From Erythroxylum novogranatense (taxonomy: Eukaryota > Streptophyta > Magnoliopsida > Malpighiales > Erythroxylaceae): DNA of 64,000 nucleotides. Where the stretch lies: NCBI GenBank assembly GCA_029891385.1, contig CM057228.1:36893023-36957022 (forward strand). Reading direction: 5' to 3'. Both the position numbers and the translations under genes were made by a program. The notes under the pieces were generated by a model that was not told where the DNA came from, searched no databases, and worked only from the letters and a program-made list of their open reading frames with translations. Positions 1 through 12,345 of the stretch are shown here, one piece after another. Within the stretch, counting starts at the first letter, position 1; the number at the start of each line of letters is the position of its first letter.

Positions 1-2714
1 ACGCCCTGGGTCAAAGAAATCGCCACTTCTTTCAATTGCTTGAGGTCACTTCACTTTCGTCGCATGATTGTCGAAGATTCGGATCTGGAGCTTTTAGCGA
101 CGTCTCGCGGTAGGATTTTGCAGCATTTGAAGCTTGACAAGTGCTCTGGCTTCTCTACTGATGGCCTTTTACACGTGGCTCAAGGTTGCAGGTACTATGC
201 TTTTCTCTTTCTTCGAGTGACGGGTGGGTTTAACTAAAAACTGAATCTTTCCGATTCCTTTTCCCTTTGTTGTTATTGTTTCCTGATTAAGATTGACACT
301 TAAATGAATAGGTTGAGCTAAATCAACCCGAGCGATAGAAAAAATACTCGTTCAATGATTGAAACGTAAAAAAGGTTTGGTGACGGTGTTTTCATCGTTT
401 ATCTGGGTATACTCGTGAATTGTTTTTTTTTTAAATTACTCGACTCCTTATGTGTGGGAATTCTCTTCCTTCTTTTATCACTCTTTGCCTGGATGACCTT
501 TGTACATTTGGCATTTGTCATCTGTGTACGCTTTTTTCCATTTGTAATCATGTAGGAACTTTTGGTTTAGGCATTAAAACGATGTGAATGATTTTTGGGT
601 TAAATGTCAGCCCCTAGTCATTTTGTTTTGTCCAGTAGGGGTAAGATTGGTGGAATGCAGCATCTATCTTTGAGTTTTTAAATCATAATGAGTAAGAAAG
701 GGGGTTAACTTCCAAGTTGTTGGATGGTTCAGATTGGAAGTTTTGCCTGGTGTATATTGCTAATGCTTACTTGAGTGGCTGTTAACCTGTTTCATTGTGT
801 CATTGTGGTTGCACATGCATCATTTTGTGAAAAGTATAAATCCTGTATGTGCATAAAGATTATTTTTCCTTGCTGATCATTGTTGCTCGAGACAATTTTG
901 TTCATAAGTTTTTCCTGTTCCATTTTTGATCTCTAGTCACGGAATTGAGGGGCCTTAAGATATTGATCTTGGTGCTTATCTTTATGTTTTCTTCAGGCAG
1001 TTGAGAACATTATTCTTGGAAGAGAATTCAATTTTAGAGAAAGATGGTGACTGGCTTCATGCGCTTGCCGTAAACAATACAGTTCTTGAGACTTTAAATT
1101 TTTACATGATAGATCTTAGCAAAATCAGATATGAAGACCTTGAGCTGATAGCCAGAAATTGCCCCTCCTTGGTATCTGTGAAAATTAGTGACTGCGAAAT
1201 CTTGGAGCTTGTTAATTTTTTTCGTTCTGCATCTGCTTTAGAAGAGTTTTGTGGGGGTTCCTTCAATGAGCAACCAGATAGGTACAATGTCGTGATATTT
1301 CCAGAAAAGTTGTGTCGATTGGGACTGACTTATATGGGGAGAAATGAAATGCCAATAGTGTTCCCGTTTGCTTCTCACCTCAAAAAGCTGGATCTCCTCT
1401 ATGCATTACTCGACACAGAGGACCATTGTGACTTAATTCAAAGGTGCCCCAACTTGGAAGTACTCGAGGTATTGGCAGAAATTTCTTTGTTATCTATTTT
1501 ATTGGTAGCAAGACCTTACAGGTCCTCATTTCATCTCCTTTTTTATACAGAATTCTTTGAAGGCCGTAGGTTATCATTTTTCTGGTTGGATTGTTATTTT
1601 GATCTTGATGCAAAGTTGATATCATGTCAACAAATGATATTCCGAGATGCACTTTTGCTTTTTCTCTATTTTATTGTTTGATGACAGTTTTATCTTGATT
1701 TTGGGATTTTGTTATGTCAACTCAAAGAACTTTTGTACCATTCACCTTTTCTCAAAATTCCATAGATTTGCATGAGTTTGACGATAAGTAGATAAGAATT
1801 ATTATTGATTTTGTTTCACCTTTGTTTATTATCCTAGGACATATACAAATATCATTATATAGAAAAACCTGCTAAGATATTATTCTTTCTCTTTTGTATC
1901 GAGCTATCTGTTGATGAAATACTCATTGCAGGCAAGAAATGTTATTGGAGATAGAGGAATCGAAGTTCTTGCCAGAAGTTGCAAACATTTAAAAAGGCTT
2001 AGAGTTGAGCGTGGTGCTGATGAACAGGAAATGGAAGATGAAGAAGGCAAAGTTTCACATAGGGGATTAATTGCTTTGGCTCAGGGCTGCCTGGAGCTCG
2101 AATACATAGCTATTTATGTTTCTGATATCACAAACTCAGCCCTGGAACACGTAGGTTTTTACTTAAAGAACTTAACTGATTTTCGTTTGGTCCTGCTTGA
2201 TCGAGAAAAAATAATAACTGATTTGCCGCTTGATGATGGAGTTCGGGAATTGTTAAGGGGCTGTTTTAAGCTCCGAAGATTTGGTCTGTATCTCAGACCA
2301 GGGGGTTTGACTAATAGAGGTCTTCGTTACATTGGGCAGTATAGTCCAAATGTAAGATGGATGCTATTGGGTTATGTTGGGGACTCTGATGAAGGGCTCA
2401 TGGAATTCGCTAGAGGTTGCCCAAATCTTCAAAAATTAGAGATGAGGGGTTGTTGCTTCAGTGAGAGGGCATTGGCAAGAGCTGCCATGCAGCTGCCTTC
2501 TCTGAGATACTTGTGGGTTCAAGGTTACAGAGCATCATCACCAGTAGGTAGTGATCTAATGGCAATGGCTCGGCCATTTTGGAATATCGAGTTGATCCCT
2601 GCTACAGCTGAGCATCCGGCACATATACTAGCATATTACTCCCTTGTTGGATCAAGAACAGATTTTCCAGATACTGTTGTGCCCTTCCATCCAGAGAAGT
2701 TGGTTTCCACCTAG
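1..2714 (+). CDS. COI1: COI1-type F-box/LRR jasmonate receptor, 5'-truncated by the window edge
   Basis: The coding sequence is join(<1..191, 997..1468, 1932..2714), 481 codons plus a TAG stop. Introns are 192-996 and 1469-1931, both GT..AG, and the phases rejoin correctly (AG|G at the first junction, phase 0 at the second). The family protein is about 590 residues, so roughly 110 N-terminal residues including the F-box lie before the window. Leucine-rich repeats run throughout. Segments recognised from COI1 include LKLDKCSGFSTDGL, EEFCGGS, LYALLDTEDHC, RGADEQEMEDEEG, YVSDITN, GQYSPNVRWMLLGYVG and LWVQGYRAS. As I recall the Arabidopsis numbering, the jasmonoyl-isoleucine pocket residues (R348, Y386, R409, Y444, R496) fall in these blocks and look intact. 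COI1 joins an SCF ubiquitin ligase and binds JAZ repressors in the nucleus. TIR1/AFB auxin receptors are the nearest alternative, but the motifs are those of COI1. No frame damage is seen. Confidence 0.96.
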
Positions 2715-3082
2715 AGCACTTGTATCCTGTTGTTTTCCCATGATTGGTCCTGTTTGTAAATTGGTTCGTCTCTTTTCTTATCTTGCTGGGGGGCTCTTTT
2801 CGCGTTGATTTTTCTGTGGACCTTAGTCTGTGTAATAAGCTTTCTTTTTCCTTCTGTAATCTGAAAGCACTTCCACTCTTGGTGTGTCACTCTTATTTGT
2901 TGTCCAGGCAATTTTCTTACAAGTTGAATCATGTATTCTAGTATTAGTAGTGGTAGTTGTTATGATTCTAAAAGTTCTGGTAAAAGTCTTAGAAGAATAT
3001 ATCTTAACAAAATTGTCCGCCTGTATTTACGCGGTTCTCGTTGCAGACGAAGAAGATGCAAAATTACTTCTGCTGATGGCTA
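2715..3082 (+). other. COI1 3' UTR and 3' flank up to the hAT insertion
   Basis: This is T-rich sequence after the COI1 stop with no gene of its own; the short ORFs here are chance frames. The 3' UTR probably ends within it, but I cannot place a poly(A) site with confidence. The hAT element begins 368 bp after the stop codon, so the distal 3' UTR or terminator may be set close to the transposon end. Confidence 0.6.
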
Positions 3083-3130
3083 TATTTATTACCGTTTTAA
3101 AACTTGGATCAGTCAAAAGAAAATATTAAT
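3083..3130 (+). repeat. hAT left target duplication and terminal inverted repeat
   Basis: TATTTATTA at 3083-3091 is followed by CGTTTTAAAACTTGGATCAGTC. A second, similar stretch (TTTTTTAAAAATTGAATCAGTC, about 3129-3150) lies just inside and looks like a subterminal repeat. Confidence 0.65.
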
Positions 3131-4061
3131 TTTTTAAAAATTGAATCAGTCAGAAGAAAGATTAAAATTTTAAAAGCTCAACTGAGTGTAAACTACTATA
3201 AAATTGGTATACAATAATTAGGAAGTAAAATTTATAAAAATAAGTAAAAATAAAATATTGAAATAAAAATACATCAATGTTATTATTATATAATGAATTA
3301 ATAATAAATAAATATGAATCTAATATAAAATTTTAAATAATATTAAAATCAAAATTGTATTTATGAAGGAGGTTGTGTCTCATCATTGTCAAAAGCTTGA
3401 ATTCTCTAACGCTATTTAAAAACTCGTAAATTATGCTTTTATTCAAAATATTTGCATCAACTTCTCTACCGCATTTAAATAAATTACAAATTACAAATTA
3501 CAAATTTATGAAATTATTCCAATTGTAAACTTATGATATATTATACTTTAACTTAAATATGATCAAAATAAGATATGAACTGACCATCAGTAGATGTTCT
3601 TAATTCATTCGTTGTAACAAATACATTTTTTTTTATAAATTACCTTTTTAAGTTTTTTATAATCAAGACTAGGTGATGGTTCTTCTTCTTCGATCCAAAA
3701 ATCAGTATGTTCAATACAATTAATGTAAACTGGATCATACGTTTCCTTCTTACTAAATGCTTCGAATACATAATAGAGAAATTATAAAGTCAACAATAAA
3801 AATAAATTAATGAAATAAAAATAAAACTATAAAATACATATTCTTCATTATCGGATTATAAGTAACGTAAACAAGGTCATTAAGTCTTTGATGTTCCAAA
3901 CAATTTCGTTTCTTTGTATGAATACATTAAAAAATGCTCCAATTACGTTTACAACCTGAAGCAGAAGCTGTTTGACTGAGTAATCTAATAACGAGTTTTC
4001 TCAATGTTGGAACCCTGTCATCGAATAATCTCCACCACTCATATGTATTATAAATTAATTA

Positions 4062-4175
4062 TCATCATCATCATCATCACCCAGTCCGAAATCCCACAAT
4101 GAAGTAGGGTCTGGGGAGGTCCTATAGTACGCGGCCTTACCCTTATATAATAGAGAGGCTATTTTCGGTGGACCC
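4062..4175 (+). mobile_element. SINE-like module (Au/TS-type 3' region) with ATC repeat head
   Basis: An (ATC)n run is followed by CACCCAGTCCGAAATCCCAC, GGGTCTGGGGAGG, TACGCGGCCTTACCC, AGAGGCTATTTTCGG and GGACCC. This string of blocks is the widespread plant SINE-type consensus (AATCCCACAA..GGGTCTGGGGAGGGT..GTACGCAG.CCTTACCC..AGAGGCTGTTTCCG) that I recognise from memory. No tRNA-like A/B-box head is visible, so the copy is partial or belongs to a headless variant. It lies in the presumed intron of the hAT transposase, between the donor at 4334 and the dimerisation exon. Confidence 0.6.
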
Positions 4176-4766
4176 ATATGCAAATGAGACAACATACGAA
4201 TGATGCAGGTGATAGAAACAATTCATTAAAAACATAAAATAAATGAAAATACAAGTAATGGAGAAATAATAATATTTATGATAAATAAATATATAAGCAA
4301 TAAATAAAAAATGAATTAAATGTATAAAACTTACCTGGATTCATTTTTTTCATCATAAGTTCTCTCTTTGTTAATGATCTAGAAAAACTCTTTAAACTTT
4401 CATGATACAATTTATTTTCTTTCATTGCTTGTGATTGTTCTTCAATAGAGAAAACACCTTTGCATTCAATCACATCAAACAAACCGTCCATAATATTAAT
4501 TATACATGCGTCTTTACTATATAAGCAATAAGGATTGAGAATATAAGCTGCCAAGTGGATCCTTTGAGTAAGATGCTTATCCTATCGTCGGTCAATAATA
4601 TCTATATACCACTTGTACACTTTTTCCTTCCTTTTAAAAAAATCTATAATTATTTTGTGAGTTCTATATAGACCATCATATATATACCCTAAAGATGACT
4701 TCTCGTCTGAGTTAACAATCCTCAACAACCTTATAAGTGGAGCCACAATCTTGACAATGATCAAGC

Positions 4767-7700
4767 AAGCATGTAGCGCCCCTTTACCATAGGGTATCCA
4801 CCGGAACGCCCGTAGATCATTCCGATAAATATCCCACGACAAGAGACCACTACTGACAACAACCGCTACACTCCTCATGGCATCACAATCATAAGACAGT
4901 AATAAGAAATTGACTACTTTTTAAAACCAAATTGATTCCGTTTCATTCACTTAAAACTCAAGAATTTACAAATCACAAGATTTTTTAATTTACATATGAA
5001 CCAAACACTGCATATTAAGTATCATATCTTGTCGCATAAAAAAGATCTAACTATAAGTCTCCAAAAGAAAACCCAATGACCGACCTTTGAGCCATTGCTT
5101 CTATCGCCAATCCACAATATACTACTCTATAGTCTTGAGGAGCTATCTGCTCACACTTAGGCCTAAAAAATAAATTGCAATTTTGGATGAGTTTATAACT
5201 CAATGAGAAACCATCATCGATGGTTCTCCCAATTCATGCATCATATAAGCATGATACAAGACTCATTCAATAATTATACAAAACACACGATTGAAACAAT
5301 CACAAGACACTTATACAAGATACTGATCACGAATCTGTATAAAGAACCAATCAAAACATTTCCAAATATTCATCCAAGATGCAATGCACATGTGACTCTT
5401 TTCCATTCATTTCAAGATTGTGACCGAGCGCATAACAAAGATCAAGATAGACGATCTGGGAGAATTATCTCCGTCGAGCTCGAGGCTCGGTTCAATATAT
5501 CGAGCTCTGGGCTCGGCTTCAAGATATAGTGGCGTCTCGGCTCACAACTTTCCTTTTAACAATGGGATGCATTTGTGCATGAATGCACATGTTCCATAGC
5601 AATAAACATGATAATACATGTCCAAATATTCAGTCAATTAGACAGGTTGCCTCATGTAAAGCACGATCAAGAATGTCACATATAATCCACGTAATCCCCG
5701 TAGGCAATCAATCACAAGAAACACATAGATTGGAATAACCAACTAGGTTACTCACCTAATAACTTCCACGCTTAGCGCCGGAAGTCTCTGCCAAGTCTGT
5801 GGAACGACGGTCCACTTGAGCCTCTATAGACATTAAATGAATAGCCATTACCATCGGTATACTTGAAATGACTAAATAATGCACATGAAATCAAGAAATG
5901 TGTATAATGCATGTTCATGGCAATCCCGGCCCTAATCCAATATTTTCTCATAATAAAATTCTATCAAAATTAGAAATCTAAAGGACGACGGCGCCAATCG
6001 GACCTCTATAGGTCCCCAATTAAATAAAACAGTGGTGCACATGATCCGTCAATAGGGGCTACGTCAAATTCTCGTCTAAAAATTCCCGTTTTCTCATAAA
6101 ATGAAATTAAATATTCAACGAATCCGATGCCTCTGGAATCAGGTCAATCGGACATCGGACGGAAAAGTTATTCACGAAAGAACCCAAAACTCAACAATTT
6201 ATATTTTTATATAAACCCTTATTTCCCCCTTTTATTTTCTGATTTCCAACCAAACTTCCAACACCCATAACTCTTTCTACACATTTCTGAAAAATGCAAA
6301 CTATACCTTGTTGGAAAGATAATGAAAAGCTCTACAATTCTCAAGAAGACCATAAAAATCAATTCCAACCCTAAAGGTGTCAAATATCCTATCAAACCTT
6401 CTGCCTACTCAATTCCCATTAACACAGGGCAGTACATTGACAATTTCATAACTCACTGATTCTTCAGTAATAAATTACCACAAAAATATGGTCAATAATT
6501 TCACAATGTACTCAACAACTTTCATGGACAATCCAACATCAAATTATATTGCTAAATAAGTCAATTAATTCATCTAATGTTACTGTCCCTGAAATCCTAC
6601 AATTTGGGCAGTAACCTTACAAGAAGCATAACTTCCAGTATACAAGTCAATAAAATCAGAACTTTATGTCCCTGTAAATATAACATCATAAGCTTCATTT
6701 TTCATGAAGCACTCTTCACCCAATTCGATCTCTATCAATTTCAAAACTGTTATGGAAGCTACTGTTATGATCAGCCATTCTTAACCTAATGTAGGGTTCA
6801 TTTTTGAAAAAATCATAACTCCCAATTCTGACTTCTAAAAATTACACACCAAATATCAATTTCAAGGTAATCTCTTCCTCTACAACTTTTTAGAAGCTCA
6901 CTCACACCAATTCAGTCCACATAAAATGTTAAAATTGCCTCCAATCAGTAAACTCACAAAATCACACTTAAGCTAGGTTTCATCCAAAATGCTCAAAACC
7001 AGTCATTAGTAATCAATTCATATCTCCCAATATACAATTCTAAAAATAGCAAGATCAGTAGCAATGGAAAGATAATTCAATATTCCACAACTTCCATGAA
7101 GACCATTTTCCCTAATTCCATCTCAATTAATTCATAAAAATCAACAAAACTCAGATGTCATGGTTGCGGTTACTGTTCACAGGCAATGGAACAGTAACTT
7201 TCCATTAAAAAATTCACCCTTCTATCATTGAAATTTAACAACACCTATTTCACACTAAATTGAAGCCAACAGCCCAAAGTTTCAGTGGCCACTAACCTTA
7301 CCTCATTTGCATTTCTACACAATAAGTTATGAATAAATCAGTAACATCAATTTCAACTCTAACTTTCCAGATTTAATGTTAACCTTAGTTCTAACATTTC
7401 CAATGCCTTTTTCACATCACTAGACATCAAAATAAATACAAATTAAATATTAATACAGTCATACATATACTAGGGCTAACACTGAAAAATTGGCAGTATT
7501 AAATTCCTCAATTCAAATACTCAAATAATTATCCTTATTCAATTCAAAATCAAACCCTATCATTAATTTCAATACATCTTCACCTAGCCTCATACCCATT
7601 TCTTCAAATCATAATAATCATCACTTTAATGCCTACATGAACCTAATACATGCTTTAAACCCTTTTATTAATCACCCCTCACTATCATGACATTTAATTC

Positions 7701-8554
7701 CATGTAAATACACCATTTAAAGATCAAAACTTAAATGAAAACTTACCTAATTTAGAACCTCCTTTCAAAGCTTCAATAACCACTTCTAACTTCCACACCA
7801 AAATACCAACCTCCCTTTCCTTCTCAAGTATACACAATACTCATCATCTAGCTTTAATGAGAGTAAGAAATAATAGCTTGAAGTTACAAGGAAGATGAGA
7901 GAAGGAGAAAAAAATTTCGATGGTTTTAAAGAAGAGTTTGTTTTGTGTTTCGGATGGCTTAACAAAGCCTTAAACAATTTCATCCCTCCTTTCCTTTAAA
8001 CACACATGTCCGAGAGAGAGTGAAGAGGAAGCATTTAATGGTGCTTTTAAATGGCAATGTCTCATTGGTTTCTTTTTATTTTGAAAAGTCAAATTATACT
8101 TATTTAATCCAGATCCAAAATTCTACTCCAATTACTCCCAATGATCTTACTTTCAGTCCCAAAATAATATACCCAATATTACAGTGCCATTGGGTAGCGA
8201 TTTTTGCTACCGAGAATCGACCGGTTCGCCAATTGGCAATTTTTTTCCGGTCCGGGAATTGTCTCCGGAAAAATCCAGAAAAATTTCTAAAAATCCCTAA
8301 AAATGTAAAACAATTTATGGTGCAATCCAAATAATTTTTCAAAACTCGATTATCCCATTAATTTCATACAGAAGTTCAATTTCAACCTTAAGCCGAAAAA
8401 TGTCATGAATGCATGTATACTATGTGCATGTGCAACCAATCAGTAATTATAGAGGCTATATGTTGTATATGCATGCTGAGATATAATTAAATATCCCGAA
8501 CCCGTCCCAATTACCAAAATGCCCTTCCTATAGGAGAGGGGATGTTACAAAGCA
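4767..8554 (-). mobile_element. Solo LTR 'Y' (Ty3/gypsy, G2-related) inserted in hAT
   Basis: The LTR proper is 4772-8549 (3778 bp), starting TGTAGCGCCCC and ending GGGGATGTTACA, flanked by the 5-bp duplication AAGCA (4767-4771 and 8550-8554). On both sides the hAT coding sequence continues, which confirms the insertion. There is no gag, pol, PBS or PPT, so I read it as a solo LTR. On the - strand the start TGTAACATCCCC resembles the G2 LTR start TGTAACGCCCC, and both share ATGCCATGAATGCATG-type sequence near that end (8398-8416 here). The interior is a series of degenerate modules around CATAACT..CAATGGAAAG..ACAACTT..GAAGACC. Stretches of more than 300 bp without genes throughout are LTR sequence. 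Confidence 0.85.
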
Positions 8555-8800
8555 TTTCAAAATTTATTATCTAGAATAATAATAAATTTTCCCCCCTTTT
8601 TCACTCTTTGATAGCTTATGACTTGAAAAGTGTTTACTTGTCACTAAATTTTGAAGTAATTGCTTATGTTCATAAACATTTTTCAAAATGATAAATGCAG
8701 TTACAAACCTGATAGTAGCGAGATGCATGATCTAAACCCAATCTTCTTGCTTTCTTAACCATGAAAAAAATGTGATATGATTATATACAAAAATCGTGAT

Positions 8801-10115
8801 CTTCGTGTTAGAGTAGTGCCCTAAAGGCAATTGCCTTTAGCGCGCTTTTATAAAATCGTACATTCTTTATAAATAAATAAAGAAAGGCATATTTCATTAC
8901 GTTGCTGTTCATTATTTATGAACTGATATTGATCAATAAGCAAATTAATGAAGTCCATGATATATGATATAGCATGAAGAAAATTATGATGTGATCATAC
9001 TACTGAGATTCCTATCATGTGCAATTATGTCAAGATTCAAATTATCCCTAGTCATAGGATTACCGAGATCGACATCAGAATCTGGAAAGACTAGCACATC
9101 TCAAGCTCCTTGATTTGATCAAGCAGTGAATCTCAGAAACTGTACATATGAGATATTTAGGGTTGAGATGTGGATATTTACTAGAGGTAGTAAGTACATT
9201 GATTGACCTGCTATGAGATCATCACATGGATGTACTATTCTAATGTCAGTGATAATCTCATCATAGCAATGGTGCAAGTATCCTTAGACTTGAGGTGCTC
9301 AAGGATATCTTGGATACTGATTCTGTGCTTTGACTCCATTCCTTGTTGCCTTACAGAGGTCGCTCATAGGGTGGTGATTGAGTACAGTTTGAGGTATTCG
9401 AAGGTAATTGAGTAGCCAATAGAGGATTCACCACTTCTGTGATAGCAGAAGATGATACCCATGGCCTCTTGTCAGGGTCATTACTTGGAAATCTCTGATC
9501 ATAGTACATATGTCATGAAGAGTGTCTTCGTTGACATATTGACATATTAAGTAATGAGTCACAGGACAAGAACTGAAATCACTTGGACTAGATGTGACGT
9601 AGTCAGTCTAGTAAGAGTTGACACATTGCTCATACTCATAACCAAGTGGGGTATAGCATGGTGAAAGGAAGAATTGCACGACAATTGTCTATGGAAAGGT
9701 TCGTGATATGGTTCATGATGAATACATGTTCATTCGTCAAACCAATTACTTTCCGGTCAATTGGGGGTCATGATGTGTTGCTAGATACCGCTCATGACTT
9801 GCTTAGATTAAGTGTTGATCTAAGTGGCCAACATAACCGGGAACCTAATGGGTCACACGCATAAGAGTGTCTCGGAGAACTCGTAAAATAGTTTTAGACA
9901 GAGTTCCAATAAATGGAGAGCAGACGGATTAAATGGATCCCGATGAGATCGAGATATGTCCCGATGAGATCGCGACATCGATATTGCTGAAAAACATTTT
10001 CGGGGGTTTTTCCCATACGGGACCTTGTGAGGTCAGTAGGACCAAACCCAGTGATTGGACCACTTGACATTTATTTATATATATATATATAATTAATTAA
10101 TTATAGAATTAAAGA

Positions 10116-10158
<43 letters not shown>

Positions 10159-10191
10159 ATACGTGGGAAAAGGAGGAGAGGAAGCTTTAAC

Positions 10192-10255
<64 letters not shown>

Positions 10256-10735
10256 GAAGCTAACGTGGATGGATGGAAGAAGGTTCCATTTTGCTTAGTC
10301 ATTAAGTATATTTAATGGCTAGAAGACAAACTTGATGTAGAGATGAAAGATGGTCGTTGGTTTAGATAAAAAGAAGAGAAGTTTTGTAAAAAACCTAAGA
10401 GATTTTGATCTCTCTTCATCGATCATCAAGTTCTCCATCTCCTTCAAGCTTCCCATCCTCCTTCTTCATCGTTATTCTTCAAGCTCTCCAAGGACAAAGC
10501 TAGGAGCTAGCACTCTTTACTTTGTTCTAGCTATTCCCGGGTCAAAGGGTTTGTCCCGGTTAGGTTTTCCGATATCTGCGTGGATACCGTTAGAGACGGT
10601 CTCCTTTGGTCGTTTTGGTTTGACTTTGTTATATAGTCACATGGATCCTGGCTTTCGGGAAGGTCCCGGAACAAAATTTTTTGTTTTCCGCACCGTGGGC
10701 ATGTGATGCTCACACCGGGATTTTCCTACAGTTCG
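8801..10735. mobile_element. Solo LTR 'Z' inserted in hAT
   Basis: The LTR proper is 8806-10730 (1925 bp), TGTTAGAGTAGTGCCC..GGGATTTTCCTACA, with target duplication CTTCG (8801-8805) against GTTCG (10731-10735), one mismatch. Removing the LTR and one duplication rejoins the hAT frame as ..GASK|ITIFVYNH. No coding region is visible; the short ORFs inside are chance. The terminal sequence style suggests Ty1/copia, but the family is inferred. Confidence 0.8.
10076..10254. repeat. Three (TA)n microsatellite tracts inside LTR-Z
   Basis: AT alternation occurs at about 10076-10092, 10121-10156 and 10198-10254, separated by non-repetitive sequence. A 61-codon Tyr-Ile ORF across it is an artefact of the repeat. 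Confidence 0.9.
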
Positions 10736-11528
10736 ACGCGCCGGAAGCACGACTAGAAATATGATGCATATAACCAATATATTTTAAAATAAGATTTATA
10801 TAATGAGCAACACATAGAGACCAATAAATATATCCATATTTTGATTGTAATAAGTACCTAGTTAATACATAATTAGTTGCGTTATCTATAATAAAATGCA
10901 TAACATTCTTTAGTTCAACCTACTTGATAATTTCAAAAAATAATTCAAATAAAGCATTAGTACTTTTTATCATATCATAAACATCAATAAACTTGAAGAA
11001 AGTTGTTCCAATATTACAATAAACCAAGAAATTAATCAAGGTTCTTTATCTTTGATCATTCCACCCATCTGTCATAATAGCGCATCCTATCGATTCCCAA
11101 CTAGACTTATATGTATCAACAATTAATTGTAATTCTTTTTTAAATCTTGAAGTAAAGGCACATGTAGCTCATAATAATAAGGTACCTTAAAACTGAACCT
11201 ATTATTGTTGTAGCATCTATTGCTTCTTGAAAATATGGTGAATTTAAAGCATTAAAAGTAATGCACGAGTGATAGAACGATCTAGCCCATGCTCTTTTAC
11301 ATCGCAAAACAACGTTCTTATCAGTCAAAACACTTTTTAGACTGGGTTAATAATCAGGACTAGTTCTTGAAGAAAAATAAGAATCTATGTCAACAATAGC
11401 TTTCCTTTTTCCTTTATCTAGTACTTGTGGTGTTTCATCATCTCTAAATGATATATCATGAGCATGCTTATTTTTCTTTTTCTTTTTTACTTATTGCAAA
11501 TATTTTCCAATCGTATCACATACATCAA

Positions 11529-12345
11529 GTGGTAATTTTTTTGCAAGAAACAATATTACCCTTAACTCCAGCAAGATGTTCTTTCATTCTATAAATTTCA
11601 CCCCTTTAAATATTCTACCGCAAAACATACATTAATATTGGATATTCCCATCAGATGCTTGAGAAGAAGAAAAATAATTCCATGCTGGATCGGACTTACC
11701 ACGAGTAGATGATGCGATATTCATCGAATCTTTTTTTAATGAGTCTATATTCTCAATTATGATTGAACCTAAAATGTATAAACATACTTAGGTATACTAT
11801 GGTCAAGAAAAAAGTATTCTACTTAAAATAATTATAGTCATCAATAGTAACAAGCTTAAAATTGTTCTTTATGATACCCTTTTTTTAACAATTTATAAAC
11901 CTTATCTCATTGACTAAGGTAAATTGTAAATATATAAAAGTGGTACTTTTTTGTAAGAAACAATATTACCCTTTTTCCAGCAAGATTTTTTTTAATTCTA
12001 TAAATTTCACTCGTTTAAATATTCTACCGCAAAATATACGGTTATATTGGATATTCCCATCAGATGCTTGAGAAGAAAAATAATTCCATGCTGGATCGGA
12101 CTTACCATGAGTAGATGATGTGATATTCATCGAATCTTTTTCTAATGATTCTATAGTCTCCATTATGATTTAACCTAAAAAGTATAAAATACTTAGATAT
12201 ACTATGGTTAGGAAAAAGTCTTCTACTTAAAATAATTATCATCATCAACAAATACAAGCTTAAAATTGTTCTTTATGATACCCTTTTTAACAATTTATAA
12301 ACCTTATCTCATTGACTAAGGTAAATTGTAAATATATAAAAGGAT
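11529..12345. repeat. Tandem duplication of about 408 bp over the hAT BED-finger exon
   Basis: Copy 1 (about 11529-11938) and copy 2 (about 11939-12345) align along their whole length. Both contain TATTCCCATCAGATGCTTGAG, CCATGCTGGATCGGACTTACC and GACTAAGGTAAATTGTAAATATATAAAA at the same spacing. They differ at scattered positions and by small indels, so the duplication is old. The copied segment includes the N-terminal BED-like exon of the transposase. Confidence 0.85.

Larger units (their letters stand above)
3640..12163 (-). pseudogene. hAT transposase (BED finger, DUF659-like region, hAT dimerisation), interrupted
   Basis: Read on the - strand, pieces occur in family order. A BED-like N-terminal region (DPAWNYF..CGRIF) lies at 11966-12163. 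PFNALNSPYFQE-type sequence (here TFNALNSPYFQE) is at 11140-11328. DNATNYV..KYGYIYWS.CVAHYINL is at 10740-10901. IFVYNH and RFVTAF occur at 8590-8805. CLIIVKIVAPLIRLLR..DEKSSLGYIYDG is at 4582-4766. LNPYCLYS..EEQ is at 4340-4554. YEWWRLFDDRVP..LSQTASASGCKRNW is at 3900-4045, and a C-terminal DPVYI..DFWIEEEE tail is at 3640-3770. A perfect splice donor (CCAG|GTAAGT) sits at 4335/4334. Frameshifts, stops (for example W to stop beside 8570) and two LTR insertions disable it. The superfamily is clear; the subfamily is not. Confidence 0.85.

Noticed and set aside
2711..3137. Several short ORFs after COI1
   Set aside because: T-rich 3' UTR frames that run into the hAT end; no conserved content.
4772..8549. 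Possible MULE or other DNA transposon because of terminal inversion TGTARCRYCCC/GGGATGTTACA
   Set aside because: The 5-bp target duplication, TG..CA ends and end similarity to the G2 LTR fit a solo LTR; long inverted repeats are absent.
10117..10302. 61-codon ORF of Tyr-Ile repeats
   Set aside because: It is an ORF across (TA)n microsatellites and has no complexity.
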